DNA of 64,000 nt from Uruburuella testudinis (GCF_022870865.1 NZ_CP091508.1:2885124-2949123), one strand, 5' to 3'; shown: positions 49,899 to 59,014, numbered from the stretch's first letter. Notes: generated by a model not told the origin, from the sequence alone. Numbers and translations are program-made.

Positions 49899-51032
49899 TC
49901 ATTCTTTTGTATGTTTTTCCAAATTATTGTCCAATATTGTGCTTAAAAATAAAACAAAACGGGTGTCGGTCAAGCTCAACGACAGGCCGGTAATCTGCTC
50001 GATTTGTGCCAAGCGATAGCGCAAGGTATTGGGGTGTACAAACAATTTGGCGGCTGCCTGTGGCAAATCGCCGTTACAAAGAAAATATTGGCGCAGCGTT
50101 TTCTGCAACATCTGGCCATGCTTGTGTGCAGTCAGTTTTTGCAATGGTTTGAGCAACTCTTTTGCCTGCCAGGTGCCCGAAAATGCTTCCAGCAAAACCG
50201 GCAACCGGTAATGATGGAAAAAATAACAACTTTGCCCAGGGTAGTGGGCAAGTGCATAATCCAGCGTACCGCGTGCCGTTTTATAAGCCAGATACAACGC
50301 ATCATCACCGCAAAACATACCACCCGCCGCCATCCGGAATGCATCCGGACGAACACTTTCAGGCAGCAGCAGCTGTAAATTTTTATCGCTGAGCGGCCGC
50401 GCCGGATCTGACTGCTTCAACACGGTAATTTCGTTTAATGCCGTAATAACTACCAGCTGCTTGAACTGTGGCTGTTCTAAATAAGCCACCAGCCGGTGTA
50501 TCAGTAAAAATTCTTCCGGATTCAGGCACTGGATAATCACGGCCGTGAAATGGCCGGATAAATCCAAATCCAAAAAGGCAGCCTGCCGCTGCACATATGT
50601 AAAGTCAGCTTGGCCGCGAATTACCGCCAGCAAAAACTCCTCTTGATGGCGGCGTTTCCAATGTGCTTTTTCCAGCAGAGCCTCTTGTTCGATAATCAGC
50701 TCGGCGGTCATTTTGACCAGCTCGGCATAAGGGCGCACTTCGGCCGGTATTCCGGAAATCCCTACTACGCCCAGTGGTTTGCCCAAATAAGTAATCGGCA
50801 GATTGATACCGGGCAAAGCTTCATAATGCCACTGGCGCGCCAAATCGTTATCGATTTCGACAATCCGGTTTTCGCTTAAAGCCAACAACGCGCCTGGGTG
50901 TCGCTGCCCCAAGCGCTCGGGGTCGCCCGAAGCAATAATTACGCCGCGCTCATCCATCACATTCACCGATTTCCCGATGATTTTCATGGCTCGGTTTACA
51001 ATGCTCTGAGCGCTGGTTTCATTCATTTTCAT
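49899..51032 (-). CDS. cdaR: CdaR-family sugar-diacid/glycerate regulator
   Basis: This 377-residue transcription factor has an N-terminal sugar-diacid recognition domain (SAQSIVNRAMKIIGKSVNVMD, with VVGISGIPAEVRPYAELVK). A central GGDEF-like region follows, and a C-terminal PucR-type HTH (LPQAAAKLFVHPNTLRYRLAQIE). It should sense glycerate or a sugar acid and activate the permease and kinase genes just downstream. Two close starts exist, GTG at 51035 and ATG at 51032; GAGGGG six bases before the ATG favours it. It is separated from the permease by 111 bases, which may hold the operon promoter. Confidence 0.9.
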   Translation of the reverse strand: MKMNETSAQSIVNRAMKIIGKSVNVMDERGVIIASGDPERLGQRHPGALLALSENRIVEIDNDLARQWHYEALPGINLPITYLGKPLGVVGISGIPAEVRPYAELVKMTAELIIEQEALLEKAHWKRRHQEEFLLAVIRGQADFTYVQRQAAFLDLDLSGHFTAVIIQCLNPEEFLLIHRLVAYLEQPQFKQLVVITALNEITVLKQSDPARPLSDKNLQLLLPESVRPDAFRMAAGGMFCGDDALYLAYKTARGTLDYALAHYPGQSCYFFHHYRLPVLLEAFSGTWQAKELLKPLQKLTAHKHGQMLQKTLRQYFLCNGDLPQAAAKLFVHPNTLRYRLAQIEQITGLSLSLTDTRFVLFLSTILDNNLEKHTKE

Positions 51033-51218
51033 CACTTACCCCTCAAGCCTTTTCAGACGGCCTTTTGATTGTTTAGCCGGATGCTTATCACGCATAGCAA
51101 ATGTGTTTCCAGCTAAACTTGTCAGTCAAAAACAGAGTTGCTACGCCAACTTGTATCATTTTTATATTTGACTATATTTCAATATTTAATCAACAATCGG
51201 CAATGCAAATTATCGCAG

Positions 51219-51563
51219 TCAAGCTTGGCGTAGGCCGCTTTTTACCCGCCGGCATTCGGCTGCATAGGCGCTGCCCCAATCATACATCGCCTGTACCACC
51301 GGTTGCAGTGTGCGGCCGAATTCGGTGAGCGAATATTCCACTTTCGGCGGTAATACCGGATACACCTTACGATACACAATACCCGCTTCCTCCAGCTCAC
51401 GCAGTTGCAGCGTCAGCATGCGCTGGGTAATCTCCGGTATCAAACGGTGTAGGGCATTGAAACGCTGTGTGTTTTGCAGCAAATGATAAACAATGGCCGG
51501 CTTCCATTTACCGCCGATAATGCTGAGTGTGGTGTTGACGGGGGTGCAGGGGTTGGCGGGCAT
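51219..51563 (-). CDS. HxlR-family transcriptional regulator
   Basis: This 114-residue winged-helix protein has the HxlR pattern: Cys6 in [18 protein letters not shown], then [23 protein letters not shown] and [13 protein letters not shown]. Members sense redox or electrophilic stress through the N-terminal Cys. Its targets are unknown, as the adjacent upstream DNA carries only repeats. It is monocistronic on the minus strand. Confidence 0.88.
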   Translation of the reverse strand: MPANPCTPVNTTLSIIGGKWKPAIVYHLLQNTQRFNALHRLIPEITQRMLTLQLRELEEAGIVYRKVYPVLPPKVEYSLTEFGRTLQPVVQAMYDWGSAYAAECRRVKSGLRQA

Positions 51564-51813
51564 ATCAGGCTTTCTGTTGAGTGGTATCCGACTCTATTTT
51601 GCCACAGTATCCTTTTTATGCGTACTTACCTTTCAGACGGCATATTGATATAATGGATTTGTATTTAAAGTACAATTTTCCTTAGTGTGCAGTCGGCGGC
51701 AGTTGCTTGCTTTAGGTAGCGGTAAACGGAGCTGTAGTGGATTATGATTTGATGGTGTTTGTACAGGTAGCCGCAAATCTGTTTGGGACTGAGTTTCTGT
51801 GTTATACCCATTC

Positions 51814-51888
51814 ATAAAAATAACCTAATTGCATTGGTTACCAGTTCTCTTCGAGCTCAGGTAGCCAATGCAATTAGGTTATTTTTAT
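51814..51888. repeat. Perfect 24 bp inverted repeat downstream of aroG
   Basis: Arms 51814-51837 (starting ATAAAAATAACC) and 51865-51888 are exact complements; five more pairs with one G-T extend the stem to 29 bp around a loop containing TCTTCGAGCTC. It is built from Correia-like end sequence and sits ten bases after the aroG stop, so it can serve as its terminator. The rest of the 51564-51897 gap shows no gene. Confidence 0.85.
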
Positions 51889-51897
51889 ACGCTAATA

Positions 51898-52941
51898 TTA
51901 CACGCGGTGGCGGTTGGCTTCGGCCAGCATTTCGAGCATGGTTTCGGTGGCATCCCAGCCGATACAGGCATCGGTAATGCTTTGTCCGTAAGTTTCCGGT
52001 TTGTCTTGGCGGCCTTCGATCAGATGGCTTTCAACCATCAGCCCCATGATATTGTCTTCGCCGGCGTGCAGTTGTTGGGCGACATCTTGCGCTACTTCCA
52101 TCTGGCGGGCATAGTCTTTGCGGCTGTTGGCATGGCTGCAATCCACCATCAGTTTGGGGGTAACGCCGGCTTTTTGCAGCTGTTCGGCGGCGGCCTTAAC
52201 ATGCTCGCTGCTGTAGTTGGGCTCTTTGCCGCCGCGCAGAATCACGTGGCAGTCGGGGTTGCCGGCGGTGTGCACGATGGCGGAATGCCCGGCTTTGGTT
52301 ACTGATAAGAAGTGGTGCGGATGTGAGGCGGCGCCGATGGCATCGATGGCGATTTTCAGGTTGCCGTCGGTGCCGTTTTTGAAACCTACCGGGCACGACA
52401 GGCCGCTGGCGAGCTCACGGTGCACCTGGCTTTCGGTGGTGCGCGCGCCGATGGCGCCCCATGAAATGAGGTCGGCATAGTATTGCGGTGTAATCATGTC
52501 GAGAAATTCGGTAGACGCGGGCATGCCCATATCGTTGAGGGTGAGCAGCAGTTTGCGTGCCTGGCGCAGGCCGAAATTGATGTCGAATGTGCCGTCGAGA
52601 TGGGGGTCGTTAATCAAGCCTTTCCAGCCTACGGTAGTGCGTGGTTTTTCAAAATATACACGCATCACGATGAGCAATTCTTTTTCGTATTTTTTGCGCA
52701 GCGGCAGCAGTTTTTGTGCGTATTCGAGTGCGGCGGCCGGGTCGTGAATCGAGCAGGGGCCGATAATCAGCAGCAGGCGTTTGTCTTCGCCATGCACCAG
52801 CCGGGCGATTTCTTGGCGGGTGTTGTGCACCAGCTCGGATGCGGTTTCGCTGATGGGCAGCTCGTAAAGGTGGGCAATCGGGGGCAGCAGCTCTTTGACT
52901 TCTTTGATTTTGATATCGTCGGTTTGGTGTCTTGGGGTCAT
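51898..52941 (-). CDS. aroG: 3-deoxy-7-phosphoheptulonate (DAHP) synthase, AroG type
   Basis: This class I-alpha enzyme condenses phosphoenolpyruvate and erythrose-4-phosphate at the entry of the shikimate pathway. The 347 residues include IGPCSIHDPAAALEYA, RVYFEKPRTTVGWKGLINDP and KPNYSSEHV-like KEPNYSSEH. VDCSHANSRKD near the C-terminus carries metal ligands. The ATG at 52941 gives the family start (MTPRHQTDDIKIKEVKELL); a longer frame to 53007 is not conserved. The ribosome site is weak. Confidence 0.95.
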   Translation of the reverse strand: MTPRHQTDDIKIKEVKELLPPIAHLYELPISETASELVHNTRQEIARLVHGEDKRLLLIIGPCSIHDPAAALEYAQKLLPLRKKYEKELLIVMRVYFEKPRTTVGWKGLINDPHLDGTFDINFGLRQARKLLLTLNDMGMPASTEFLDMITPQYYADLISWGAIGARTTESQVHRELASGLSCPVGFKNGTDGNLKIAIDAIGAASHPHHFLSVTKAGHSAIVHTAGNPDCHVILRGGKEPNYSSEHVKAAAEQLQKAGVTPKLMVDCSHANSRKDYARQMEVAQDVAQQLHAGEDNIMGLMVESHLIEGRQDKPETYGQSITDACIGWDATETMLEMLAEANRHRV

Positions 52942-53120
52942 CTTTGTTGTTCTTTTACAAGTTATACAATTGCTGCACAGCTTAGCGCTTTTCAGACGGC
53001 CTGACAAGGGAATCTGCGCTCGTGAAGCTATTTTATAGCGTAAAACTATTATTTTTGATTTAAATAGAATTTAAATAAGTTTATTTTCTGATTATTGGTA
53101 TTTTATTTCACTAAATAAAT

Positions 53121-53158
53121 TAAAGGCCGTCTGAAACTTTGCTTTCAGACGGCCTTTA
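53121..53158. terminator. DUS-pair hairpin
   Basis: A 16 bp inverted DUS pair flanked by A and T runs. It lies between aroG and the tlpA operon end; the rest of the 52942-53279 gap is AT-rich, with a half Correia-like end at 53221. Confidence 0.75.
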
Positions 53159-53279
53159 ACAGTGAAACAATCGGGTAAGTTGTGTGGCTTTTGCGGGCGG
53201 ATTATGTCTATTCAAACAGTTATACCCATTCGACAGCACAAGCTGACTGCATCAGCTTGCTTGGGCGCAAGGCAAGCTC

Positions 53280-53768
53280 TTATTTTGCCAGCTCTTTATC
53301 GATTTCTTGATATAAGGCGCCAAAATCCGGCTCGCCGACAAAGGTTTTCAGCAGCTCGCCTTTTTTGTTGATGAAAAACGAGGTCGGGTAAACTTGGGTG
53401 CCGAATGCTTTGCCTGCGCGGCCCTCGGCATCATACATCACGGTAAAGGGCAAACTGCGCTCGGCCACATAGTTTTTCACGCTTGCGAGCGGGTCGAAAG
53501 GCTCTGAAATGGCGATAATCTGAAAGTCTTTGTCTTGATAATCTTTGGCGGTCTGCACCAGCTTGGGCATTTCGCTTACGCAGCCGGGGCAGGAGGGATA
53601 CCAGAAATTAATCAGTGTAACCTTGCCCTGCAAATCGGCATTGCTCACGGTTTGGCCGTTTAAGTCGGGCAGTGAGAATTCGGGGGCGGGATGGTATTTG
53701 GGCCACAAGACGGCGGCTAATAAAGCGGCCACCACAACAGCGGCGGCCAGGGTGAGCATTTTTTTCAT
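53280..53768 (-). CDS. TlpA-family thiol-disulfide oxidoreductase
   Basis: This 162-residue protein has an N-terminal signal anchor (residues 4-22) and a periplasmic thioredoxin fold: NFWYPSCPGC (active-site Cys60 and Cys63), IIAISEPFD, and the cis-Pro loop VYPTSFFIN. It probably reduces disulfides outside the cytoplasm, for example in cytochrome c maturation or repair. It overlaps the thioesterase gene by four bases (ATGA), so both are translated from one message. Confidence 0.92.
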   Translation of the reverse strand: MKKMLTLAAAVVVAALLAAVLWPKYHPAPEFSLPDLNGQTVSNADLQGKVTLINFWYPSCPGCVSEMPKLVQTAKDYQDKDFQIIAISEPFDPLASVKNYVAERSLPFTVMYDAEGRAGKAFGTQVYPTSFFINKKGELLKTFVGEPDFGALYQEIDKELAK

Positions 53769-54169
53769 GGCTTGTGTTGGGTCAGCTTGGTCAGATAATC
53801 AAACAATTCGGGGTTCAAATCGGTGGCGCGGCCGGTTTCGCTGCTCACGGGCACTAAGGTGAGCTCGGCTTCCACGGCATTTTTGCCGGCGCCGGTCAGC
53901 ACGATGTTTTGCGTCAATACCATTTGGCGGGGTTCGAGCTGCAAAAAGGCGGTTTCAACGCGCAATTCGTCACCGGCGGTTGCCGGGCGGCGGTAGCGGA
54001 TATCGATACGCGCCACCACCATCATTTCGCCTTTGAGCAGCTTGAACAAATCGTGTTGTTCAAAAAAAGCCCAACGCGCTTCTTCGAGAAATTCGAGATA
54101 ACGCGCATTGTTGACATGGCCGTAGCCGTCGAGATGGTAGCCGCGCACGCGGATAAGGGTGTCAGTCAT
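53765..54169 (-). CDS. Acyl-CoA thioesterase (4HBT / YbgC-like)
   Basis: This 134-residue single hot-dog-fold protein has the catalytic region RGYHLDGYGHVNNARYLEFLEEAR (given here in part: HLDGYGHVNNARY) with the Asp and HVNN signature. Then come RYRRPATAGDEL and EAELTLVPVS. It should hydrolyse short or aromatic acyl-CoA. The start ATG at 54169 fits the family better than a longer frame beginning inside the DUS. It is upstream partner of tlpA and follows the small acidic protein gene by 20 bases. Confidence 0.88.
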   Translation of the reverse strand: MTDTLIRVRGYHLDGYGHVNNARYLEFLEEARWAFFEQHDLFKLLKGEMMVVARIDIRYRRPATAGDELRVETAFLQLEPRQMVLTQNIVLTGAGKNAVEAELTLVPVSSETGRATDLNPELFDYLTKLTQHKP

Positions 54170-54189
54170 TATTGAGGCCGTCTGAAAAA

Positions 54190-54558
54190 TCAATTGAGGG
54201 TAAGCGTAAGCGGTTGGAATGATTCGCGCTCAAGCGGTTCGTGCGATAAATCGGTGAGCACGGTAGAGAGTTGGATATCAAACCATTCGTTGAAAATATC
54301 GGCATGCAGATCAGGCCACTGGCTTTCGTCTTCACACCAGTCGGCCAATTCGGCGGCAAAAATTTCTTCGAAGCGCGATTCGATTTCATCCCATACTTCT
54401 TCGGCGCTGTCGCAGGGGTTGACCAGATAGGCATTGGCATCGGCCTGCAAATCTTCCAGTGCAAAGCCGTTTAAATCCACTTCAGGCAATGACAGCAGCC
54501 AATTCCAAAACGGCTCCAAAGGCATCAAAATAAAGACGCTGCGGTTTACTTCATACAT
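54190..54558 (-). CDS. Conserved hypothetical acidic protein
   Basis: This 122-residue cytosolic protein is rich in Asp, Glu and Trp (VWDEIESRFEEIFAAELADW, CEDESQWPD, IFNEWFDIQLSTVL). No cysteine pair or nucleotide site is visible. GAGGAG seven bases upstream supports the ATG at 54558; a 62-codon longer frame is unsupported. It looks like a conserved neisserial protein of unknown function, sitting between the mla operon end and the thioesterase-tlpA pair. Co-transcription with the latter is possible (20-base gap). Confidence 0.72.
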   Translation of the reverse strand: MYEVNRSVFILMPLEPFWNWLLSLPEVDLNGFALEDLQADANAYLVNPCDSAEEVWDEIESRFEEIFAAELADWCEDESQWPDLHADIFNEWFDIQLSTVLTDLSHEPLERESFQPLTLTLN

Positions 54559-54840
54559 GGCCATACTCCTCAGTGAAATGGGCGGGCGCAATTGCCGGGC
54601 GGATATCCGGGTTGTGCCGCGATACGGTGTTTGCACCGGCACACACGTTATAACACAGTGATGCCCATCATAATGCGAAATCTTCGCTTCGTCATCCCGT
54701 ATGCGGGATAAAAACGTAAAAAAGCAGGAGGATTCCTGCTTTTCCAACGCCGATCGCCGGTAAATTCAGACGGCATGGCTGCTCTGTGTTTCAGACGGCC
54801 TCAAGATGATTTATGCGTGTTCTGCGGCCGTTTGGTGCCT

Positions 54841-55734
54841 TTAATAAGCCAGGCGACTGTCGGGCTGCCACAAGCCGATAACGGCCTGATCCGTGTGGCT
54901 CTGCGGCTGCCATTCGTCAAGTTCGGCTGCCGGTTCGTCGGGTATCGCGGCTGTGTCTGCCGTATCTTGTGCATCGGGCGCAGCCACTTCCGGCGCCGGC
55001 TCGCTGCCGGCATCCACCAAATCATCGATATCGACATCATCGCCGGCGCTTTGCGGCAAAGGAGCGCCGGTTTGACCGGCACGCAGGCGCATATACATGT
55101 CGCGGGTGTAGGCATATTTGTCTACCGCAGCGGCATCCAGGCTGTCGGTAAGGTCGAGCAGGCCTTCGCGGGTATTGGCTGCGTTGAGTGCAACGGCACC
55201 GATGCGTGCAGCAGGTTTGTCAAACACGGCGTTTTGCACCGGGTACACGCTCACAATGGTGGTGCCCACGCTGTCGCGCACGGTAGAAGGCCCTAACAGC
55301 GGATAAACAAAATAATGGCTTTTTTTCCAGCCCCACGAAGCGAATGTGTCGCCCAAGGTATTTTTATTGTTGGGCATCTGGCCGGCATCGGCAATATTGA
55401 TTAAGCCGCCGAGGCCGAAAGTGGTGTTGATGCCCACACGCACCAAATCTTCACTGGCACGCTTGATGTCGAGGCGCAAAACGTTGCTGCCGAAGCTGAC
55501 CACATCGCGCAGATTATTGAAAAAATTGCTGACCCCGGTGCGCACCGGCTTGGGGGTAACGGCACGGTAGCCTCGTGCTACGGGCGTGAGCACATAGCGG
55601 TCGGCCGTGTCGTTGACTTTATACATTACGCGGTTGTAACGCTCGTAGGGGTCGTCCGGGTTGGTTTCGGCCCAAACCGGCTGGCTGGCGGCCAGCATCA
55701 AGGCAATGCAGGCGGCGCTGCGTTGGTGTTTCAT
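54841..55734 (-). CDS. mlaA: Outer-membrane lipid-asymmetry protein MlaA (no lipobox)
   Basis: This 297-residue MlaA/VacJ protein removes misplaced phospholipids from the outer leaflet of the outer membrane, usually with a porin partner. The mature region starts NPDDPYERYNRVMYKVND and continues with FFNNLRDVVSFGSNVLRLD and NTLGDTFASWG. The signal peptide ends at VWA-ETN and lacks a lipobox cysteine, unlike E. coli MlaA. The C-terminal 60 residues are a long acidic Ala/Asp/Glu-rich tail. Its ATG overlaps the mlaB stop (ATGA). Confidence 0.93.
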   Translation of the reverse strand: MKHQRSAACIALMLAASQPVWAETNPDDPYERYNRVMYKVNDTADRYVLTPVARGYRAVTPKPVRTGVSNFFNNLRDVVSFGSNVLRLDIKRASEDLVRVGINTTFGLGGLINIADAGQMPNNKNTLGDTFASWGWKKSHYFVYPLLGPSTVRDSVGTTIVSVYPVQNAVFDKPAARIGAVALNAANTREGLLDLTDSLDAAAVDKYAYTRDMYMRLRAGQTGAPLPQSAGDDVDIDDLVDAGSEPAPEVAAPDAQDTADTAAIPDEPAAELDEWQPQSHTDQAVIGLWQPDSRLAY

Positions 55735-56009
55735 ACACTTACCCAATCTTTGATTTCATATAATTCGGCCAGCGCCGCCACTGAAGCGGGCACGCCGCGA
55801 AAACCGACCGCAGCGGGCTTGAGGCGCAAGGCGGTGAGCAACAGCGACACACAGGCGGAATCAGCCTGAGTAACGCCCGACAAATCCAGTGTGTGCACCT
55901 CATGGGCGCGGCATTGCTGTTCAAAGCGGGCATAATTGGCCGAAGCCACTGTTTTCACGGTAACCTCGCCGCTCAAATACAAAACGCCGTTGCGGCTTTC
56001 GCTGTTCAT
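55731..56009 (-). CDS. mlaB: STAS-domain protein MlaB
   Basis: This 92-residue STAS-domain subunit of the MlaFEDB lipid transporter binds the ATPase MlaF and controls its activity. The fold is visible as GVLYLSGEVTVKTVAS, VHTLDLSGVTQADSACVSLLL (a Ser/Ala switch region) and VGFRGVPASVAALAELY. It starts three bases after mlaC and overlaps mlaA. Confidence 0.9.
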   Translation of the reverse strand: MNSESRNGVLYLSGEVTVKTVASANYARFEQQCRAHEVHTLDLSGVTQADSACVSLLLTALRLKPAAVGFRGVPASVAALAELYEIKDWVSV

Positions 56010-56012
56010 GGC

Positions 56013-56615
56013 TTATTTGCCGCCGTTGTTTTTGGTTTTCAATTCGGCGATCAAACCATCGATGCCTTTGCTTTTGATGGTTTCGCCAAACTGGTTGCGG
56101 TATACGGTAACCAGGCTGGCGCCCTCTACCGCCACATTATAAACGCGGTAGCGGCTGCCCGATTGATAGGTGGTGAAATCCATGTTGACCGGCTTGCCGC
56201 CGGGCTGAGCCACTTCGGCACGCACGATGATTTCTTTGCCGCCGCGGTTGACAACGGGGTTGTCTTTAACATTGACGCGGGCGTTTTTGAATTTCAGCAT
56301 GGTGCCCGAATAAGTGCGGATCAGCAGGGTTTGAAATTCTTTGGTCAGCGCCTGTTTTTGCGCGGCGCTGGCTTCGCGCCAGGGGTTGCCGACTGCCAGC
56401 GCGGTCATACGCTGAAAATCAAAATACGGCAAGGCATAACTTTCAGCCTGGCGGCGCACGGTGGCATCATTGCTGCCGTTGGCTTTTTGCAGGATATTCA
56501 GCACCTGGGTGGCATTGCTGCGCACTTGGTTGACGGCATCGGCAGGGGCGGCCACAGCCAGGCCGATGCTCAATACGCCGATGCTCAATGCGCTGATCAG
56601 TGAAGATTTTTTCAT
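56013..56615 (-). CDS. mlaC: Periplasmic lipid carrier MlaC
   Basis: This 200-residue exported protein carries phospholipids between MlaA and MlaFEDB. The signal peptide is MKKSSLISALSIGVLSIGLAVAAPADA. The mature part has the MlaC stretches FDFQRMTALAVGNPWREAS, LLIRTYSGTMLKF and MDFTTYQSGSRYRVYNVAVEG. The start at 56615 has AAGGA about ten bases upstream; a 33-codon longer frame overlaps mlaD and was not used. Confidence 0.93.
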   Translation of the reverse strand: MKKSSLISALSIGVLSIGLAVAAPADAVNQVRSNATQVLNILQKANGSNDATVRRQAESYALPYFDFQRMTALAVGNPWREASAAQKQALTKEFQTLLIRTYSGTMLKFKNARVNVKDNPVVNRGGKEIIVRAEVAQPGGKPVNMDFTTYQSGSRYRVYNVAVEGASLVTVYRNQFGETIKSKGIDGLIAELKTKNNGGK

Positions 56616-56661
56616 CGTAGTCTTTCCTTGATATTGTTTTGATAGAATGATGCGGTTGTGT

Positions 56662-57159
56662 TTATTCGGCCGCAGGCGTTTCGGCGGGCGAATCGCTGCT
56701 GCTTTTCTCGGCAAAGCTGGTCATCAGACGGCCGATTAGGTTTTCCAGCACCATGGCGGAGCTGGTGATGGTGATGGTGTCGCCTGCCGCCAGATTTTCC
56801 TCATCGCCGCCCTGCTGCAAGCCGATATATTGCTCGCCCAAGAGGCCCGACGTTAAAATCTGCGCCGACACATCGCTGCTGAACTGGTATTCGCTGTCGA
56901 TGTTCAGGCTGACTTTGGCCTGATAGTTTTGCGGGTCGAGTTGGATGCTGCCGACACGCCCCACCAATACGCCGGAGGTTTTCACCGGCGCTTTTACTTT
57001 CAAGCCGCCGATATCGGTAAATTCGGCATACACGGTATAGGTTTTGCCGGAGCCGCCCACGTTGCCGCCGCCGGCCACGCGAAACGCCAGAAAGCCGATG
57101 GCCGCCACGCCCAACAGCACAAACAAACCTACCCAAAATTCTAAAACACTTTTTTTCAT
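56662..57159 (-). CDS. mlaD: Mla transporter substrate-binding subunit MlaD
   Basis: This 165-residue protein has one N-terminal membrane anchor (residues 5-26, FWVGLFVLLGVAAIGFLAF) and a periplasmic MCE domain (YTVYAEFTDIGGLKVKAPV, GVLVGRVGSI, LTSGLLGEQYIGL). It should form the hexameric ring on MlaE. It starts four bases after mlaE. The C-terminal tail is Ser/Glu-rich. Confidence 0.94.
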   Translation of the reverse strand: MKKSVLEFWVGLFVLLGVAAIGFLAFRVAGGGNVGGSGKTYTVYAEFTDIGGLKVKAPVKTSGVLVGRVGSIQLDPQNYQAKVSLNIDSEYQFSSDVSAQILTSGLLGEQYIGLQQGGDEENLAAGDTITITSSAMVLENLIGRLMTSFAEKSSSDSPAETPAAE

Positions 57160-57163
57160 CGTT

Positions 57164-57940
57164 TTACTCGGTAAACATCAATGCAGTTAAAATAAAATCA
57201 ATCGCCAACACGGTTAATGCGCTCGACACCACCGTGCGGGTGCTGGCCCGTAAAATACCTTCCGACGTGGGCACGCAGTGAAAGCCCTGATACACGGCAA
57301 TCAGCGTGACGGCGACACCGAAACACACCGATTTGATCAAGCCGTTGAACACATCATAGCCGAAGGCAATATTGTTTTGCATCTGCGTCCAGAAAATACC
57401 GCCGTCGAGCCCCAGCCATTGCACGCCGACCAAATAGGCGCCGTAAATACCGGCGACATTGAAAATCGAAGCCAAAAAGGGCATGGAAACCACACCCGCC
57501 CAAAAACGGGGCACCACCACACGCGCCACCGGGTTGACCGCCATCACATTCATGGCCTCAAGCTGCTCGGTGGTTTTCATCAGGCCGATTTCGCTGGTCA
57601 TGGCGCCGCCGGCGCTGCTGGCAAACAAAATGGCTGCCAACACCGGCCCCAACTCGCGCAGCAGGCTGGCCGCCACCATATAGCCCAAAATATCGGCCGA
57701 TTTGAATTTTGCCAACTGGGTGTAGCCTTGCAAGCCCAACACCATGCCCACAAACAGGCCGGACACGGCGATAATCAGCACCGACAATACGCCCGCAAAA
57801 TAAATCTGGCGCACCGAAAGGCGCACCCTTTTCAGCGCCGTGCCCGACTTGGCCAGGATTTGGAGCAGAAACAGGCAGATGCTGCCCAGCTCGCGGATAA
57901 AGTTGAGGGTTTTCGCCCCGATGGTTTGGATAAAATTCAT
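57164..57940 (-). CDS. mlaE: Mla transporter permease MlaE
   Basis: This 258-residue permease of the phospholipid ABC transporter has 5-6 helices. It carries the family signature ELGPVLAAILFASSAGGAMTSEIG (partly given) and EQLEAMNVMAVNPVARVVVPR, which contact the ATPase. It starts 105 bases after mlaF with a DUS in the gap. Confidence 0.94.
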   Translation of the reverse strand: MNFIQTIGAKTLNFIRELGSICLFLLQILAKSGTALKRVRLSVRQIYFAGVLSVLIIAVSGLFVGMVLGLQGYTQLAKFKSADILGYMVAASLLRELGPVLAAILFASSAGGAMTSEIGLMKTTEQLEAMNVMAVNPVARVVVPRFWAGVVSMPFLASIFNVAGIYGAYLVGVQWLGLDGGIFWTQMQNNIAFGYDVFNGLIKSVCFGVAVTLIAVYQGFHCVPTSEGILRASTRTVVSSALTVLAIDFILTALMFTE

Positions 57941-58045
57941 ATTCGCTTAAAAACGGTTGTTCTCTTTTCAGACGGCCTGGGCGCTTTATCAGCGGCAAAA
58001 GCAGCTGTCGAACGCATAATCAGAATGCCGCAGGCCGTCTGAAAC

Positions 58046-58849
58046 TTATTGACTGCCCAATAAAGCCTGTTGCAGGCTGGTTTGCGCCGGATAACGGAAG
58101 GCCACCGGCCCGTTGGGCAGGCCGCCGACAAACTGTTGCACCCACGGCGAATCAAGCTCGCGCATTTGCTCGGGGCTGCCGGAAAACATCACTTCGCCGT
58201 GCGCCAAAAAAATCACCTGGTTCACAATGGCCAACGATTGCTCTATATCGTGTGTCACCATTACGCTGGTCGAACGCAAAGCTTTGTTGGTACGGCTGAT
58301 CAGGTGGGCAATCACGCCCAGAGAAATCGGGTCGAGGCCGGTAAACGGCTCGTCGTACAACACAATTTCAGGGTCGAGCGCGATGGTGCGCGCCAAGGCC
58401 ACCCGCCGTGCCATGCCGCCTGATAATTCAGACGGCATCAGCGTTTCGACACCGTGCAGGCCGACAGCATTGAGCTTCAGCAACACCAAATCGCGAACCA
58501 CCGCTTCGGGCAGCCCGGTCAGCTCGCGCATCGGAAACGCCACGTTATCAAACACCGACAAATCGGTAAACAGCGCGCCGTGCTGAAACAATACGCCCAT
58601 CCGGCGGCGGTGTTCATATAATTCGGCGGCGCTCAAGGCGGCCAAATCTTTGCCCTCAACCAACACTTGCCCGCGCTGCGGGTGGATTTGGCCGGTAATC
58701 AGGCGCATCAATGTGGTTTTGCCGCTGCCGGAGCCGCCCATGATTGCAGCAAAATTACCTTGCGCGATTTTAAAATTGATATTGTTTAACACGCAGCGCT
58801 CGCCATAGGCAAACGCCACATCTTTCATCTCGATAAAGGGGGTAGTCAT
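58046..58849 (-). CDS. mlaF: Mla transporter ATPase MlaF
   Basis: This 267-residue ABC ATPase energises phospholipid transport by MlaFEDB. It has Walker A GGSGSGKTTLM, the signature ELSGGMARRVALAR, Walker B EIVLYDEPFTGLDP and the H-loop VMVTHDIEQS. It is first gene of mlaFEDCBA, transcribed leftward; the C-terminal extension after residue 240 is typical of MlaF. Confidence 0.95.
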   Translation of the reverse strand: MTTPFIEMKDVAFAYGERCVLNNINFKIAQGNFAAIMGGSGSGKTTLMRLITGQIHPQRGQVLVEGKDLAALSAAELYEHRRRMGVLFQHGALFTDLSVFDNVAFPMRELTGLPEAVVRDLVLLKLNAVGLHGVETLMPSELSGGMARRVALARTIALDPEIVLYDEPFTGLDPISLGVIAHLISRTNKALRSTSVMVTHDIEQSLAIVNQVIFLAHGEVMFSGSPEQMRELDSPWVQQFVGGLPNGPVAFRYPAQTSLQQALLGSQ

Positions 58850-59014
58850 CAGCGGCTTACGGGTGTTTCTTCAAAGTATTGTATTTTAATGGTTTACAGC
58901 ATATCGGGCAAATCATTTCGGCAACATGCAGATGCAAAGATACATCATTGTATGTAAACATGCCGCCGGCTCAATGTTTTGCCGGCGTGTTTAAAATACA
59001 ACATTTTTAATATG

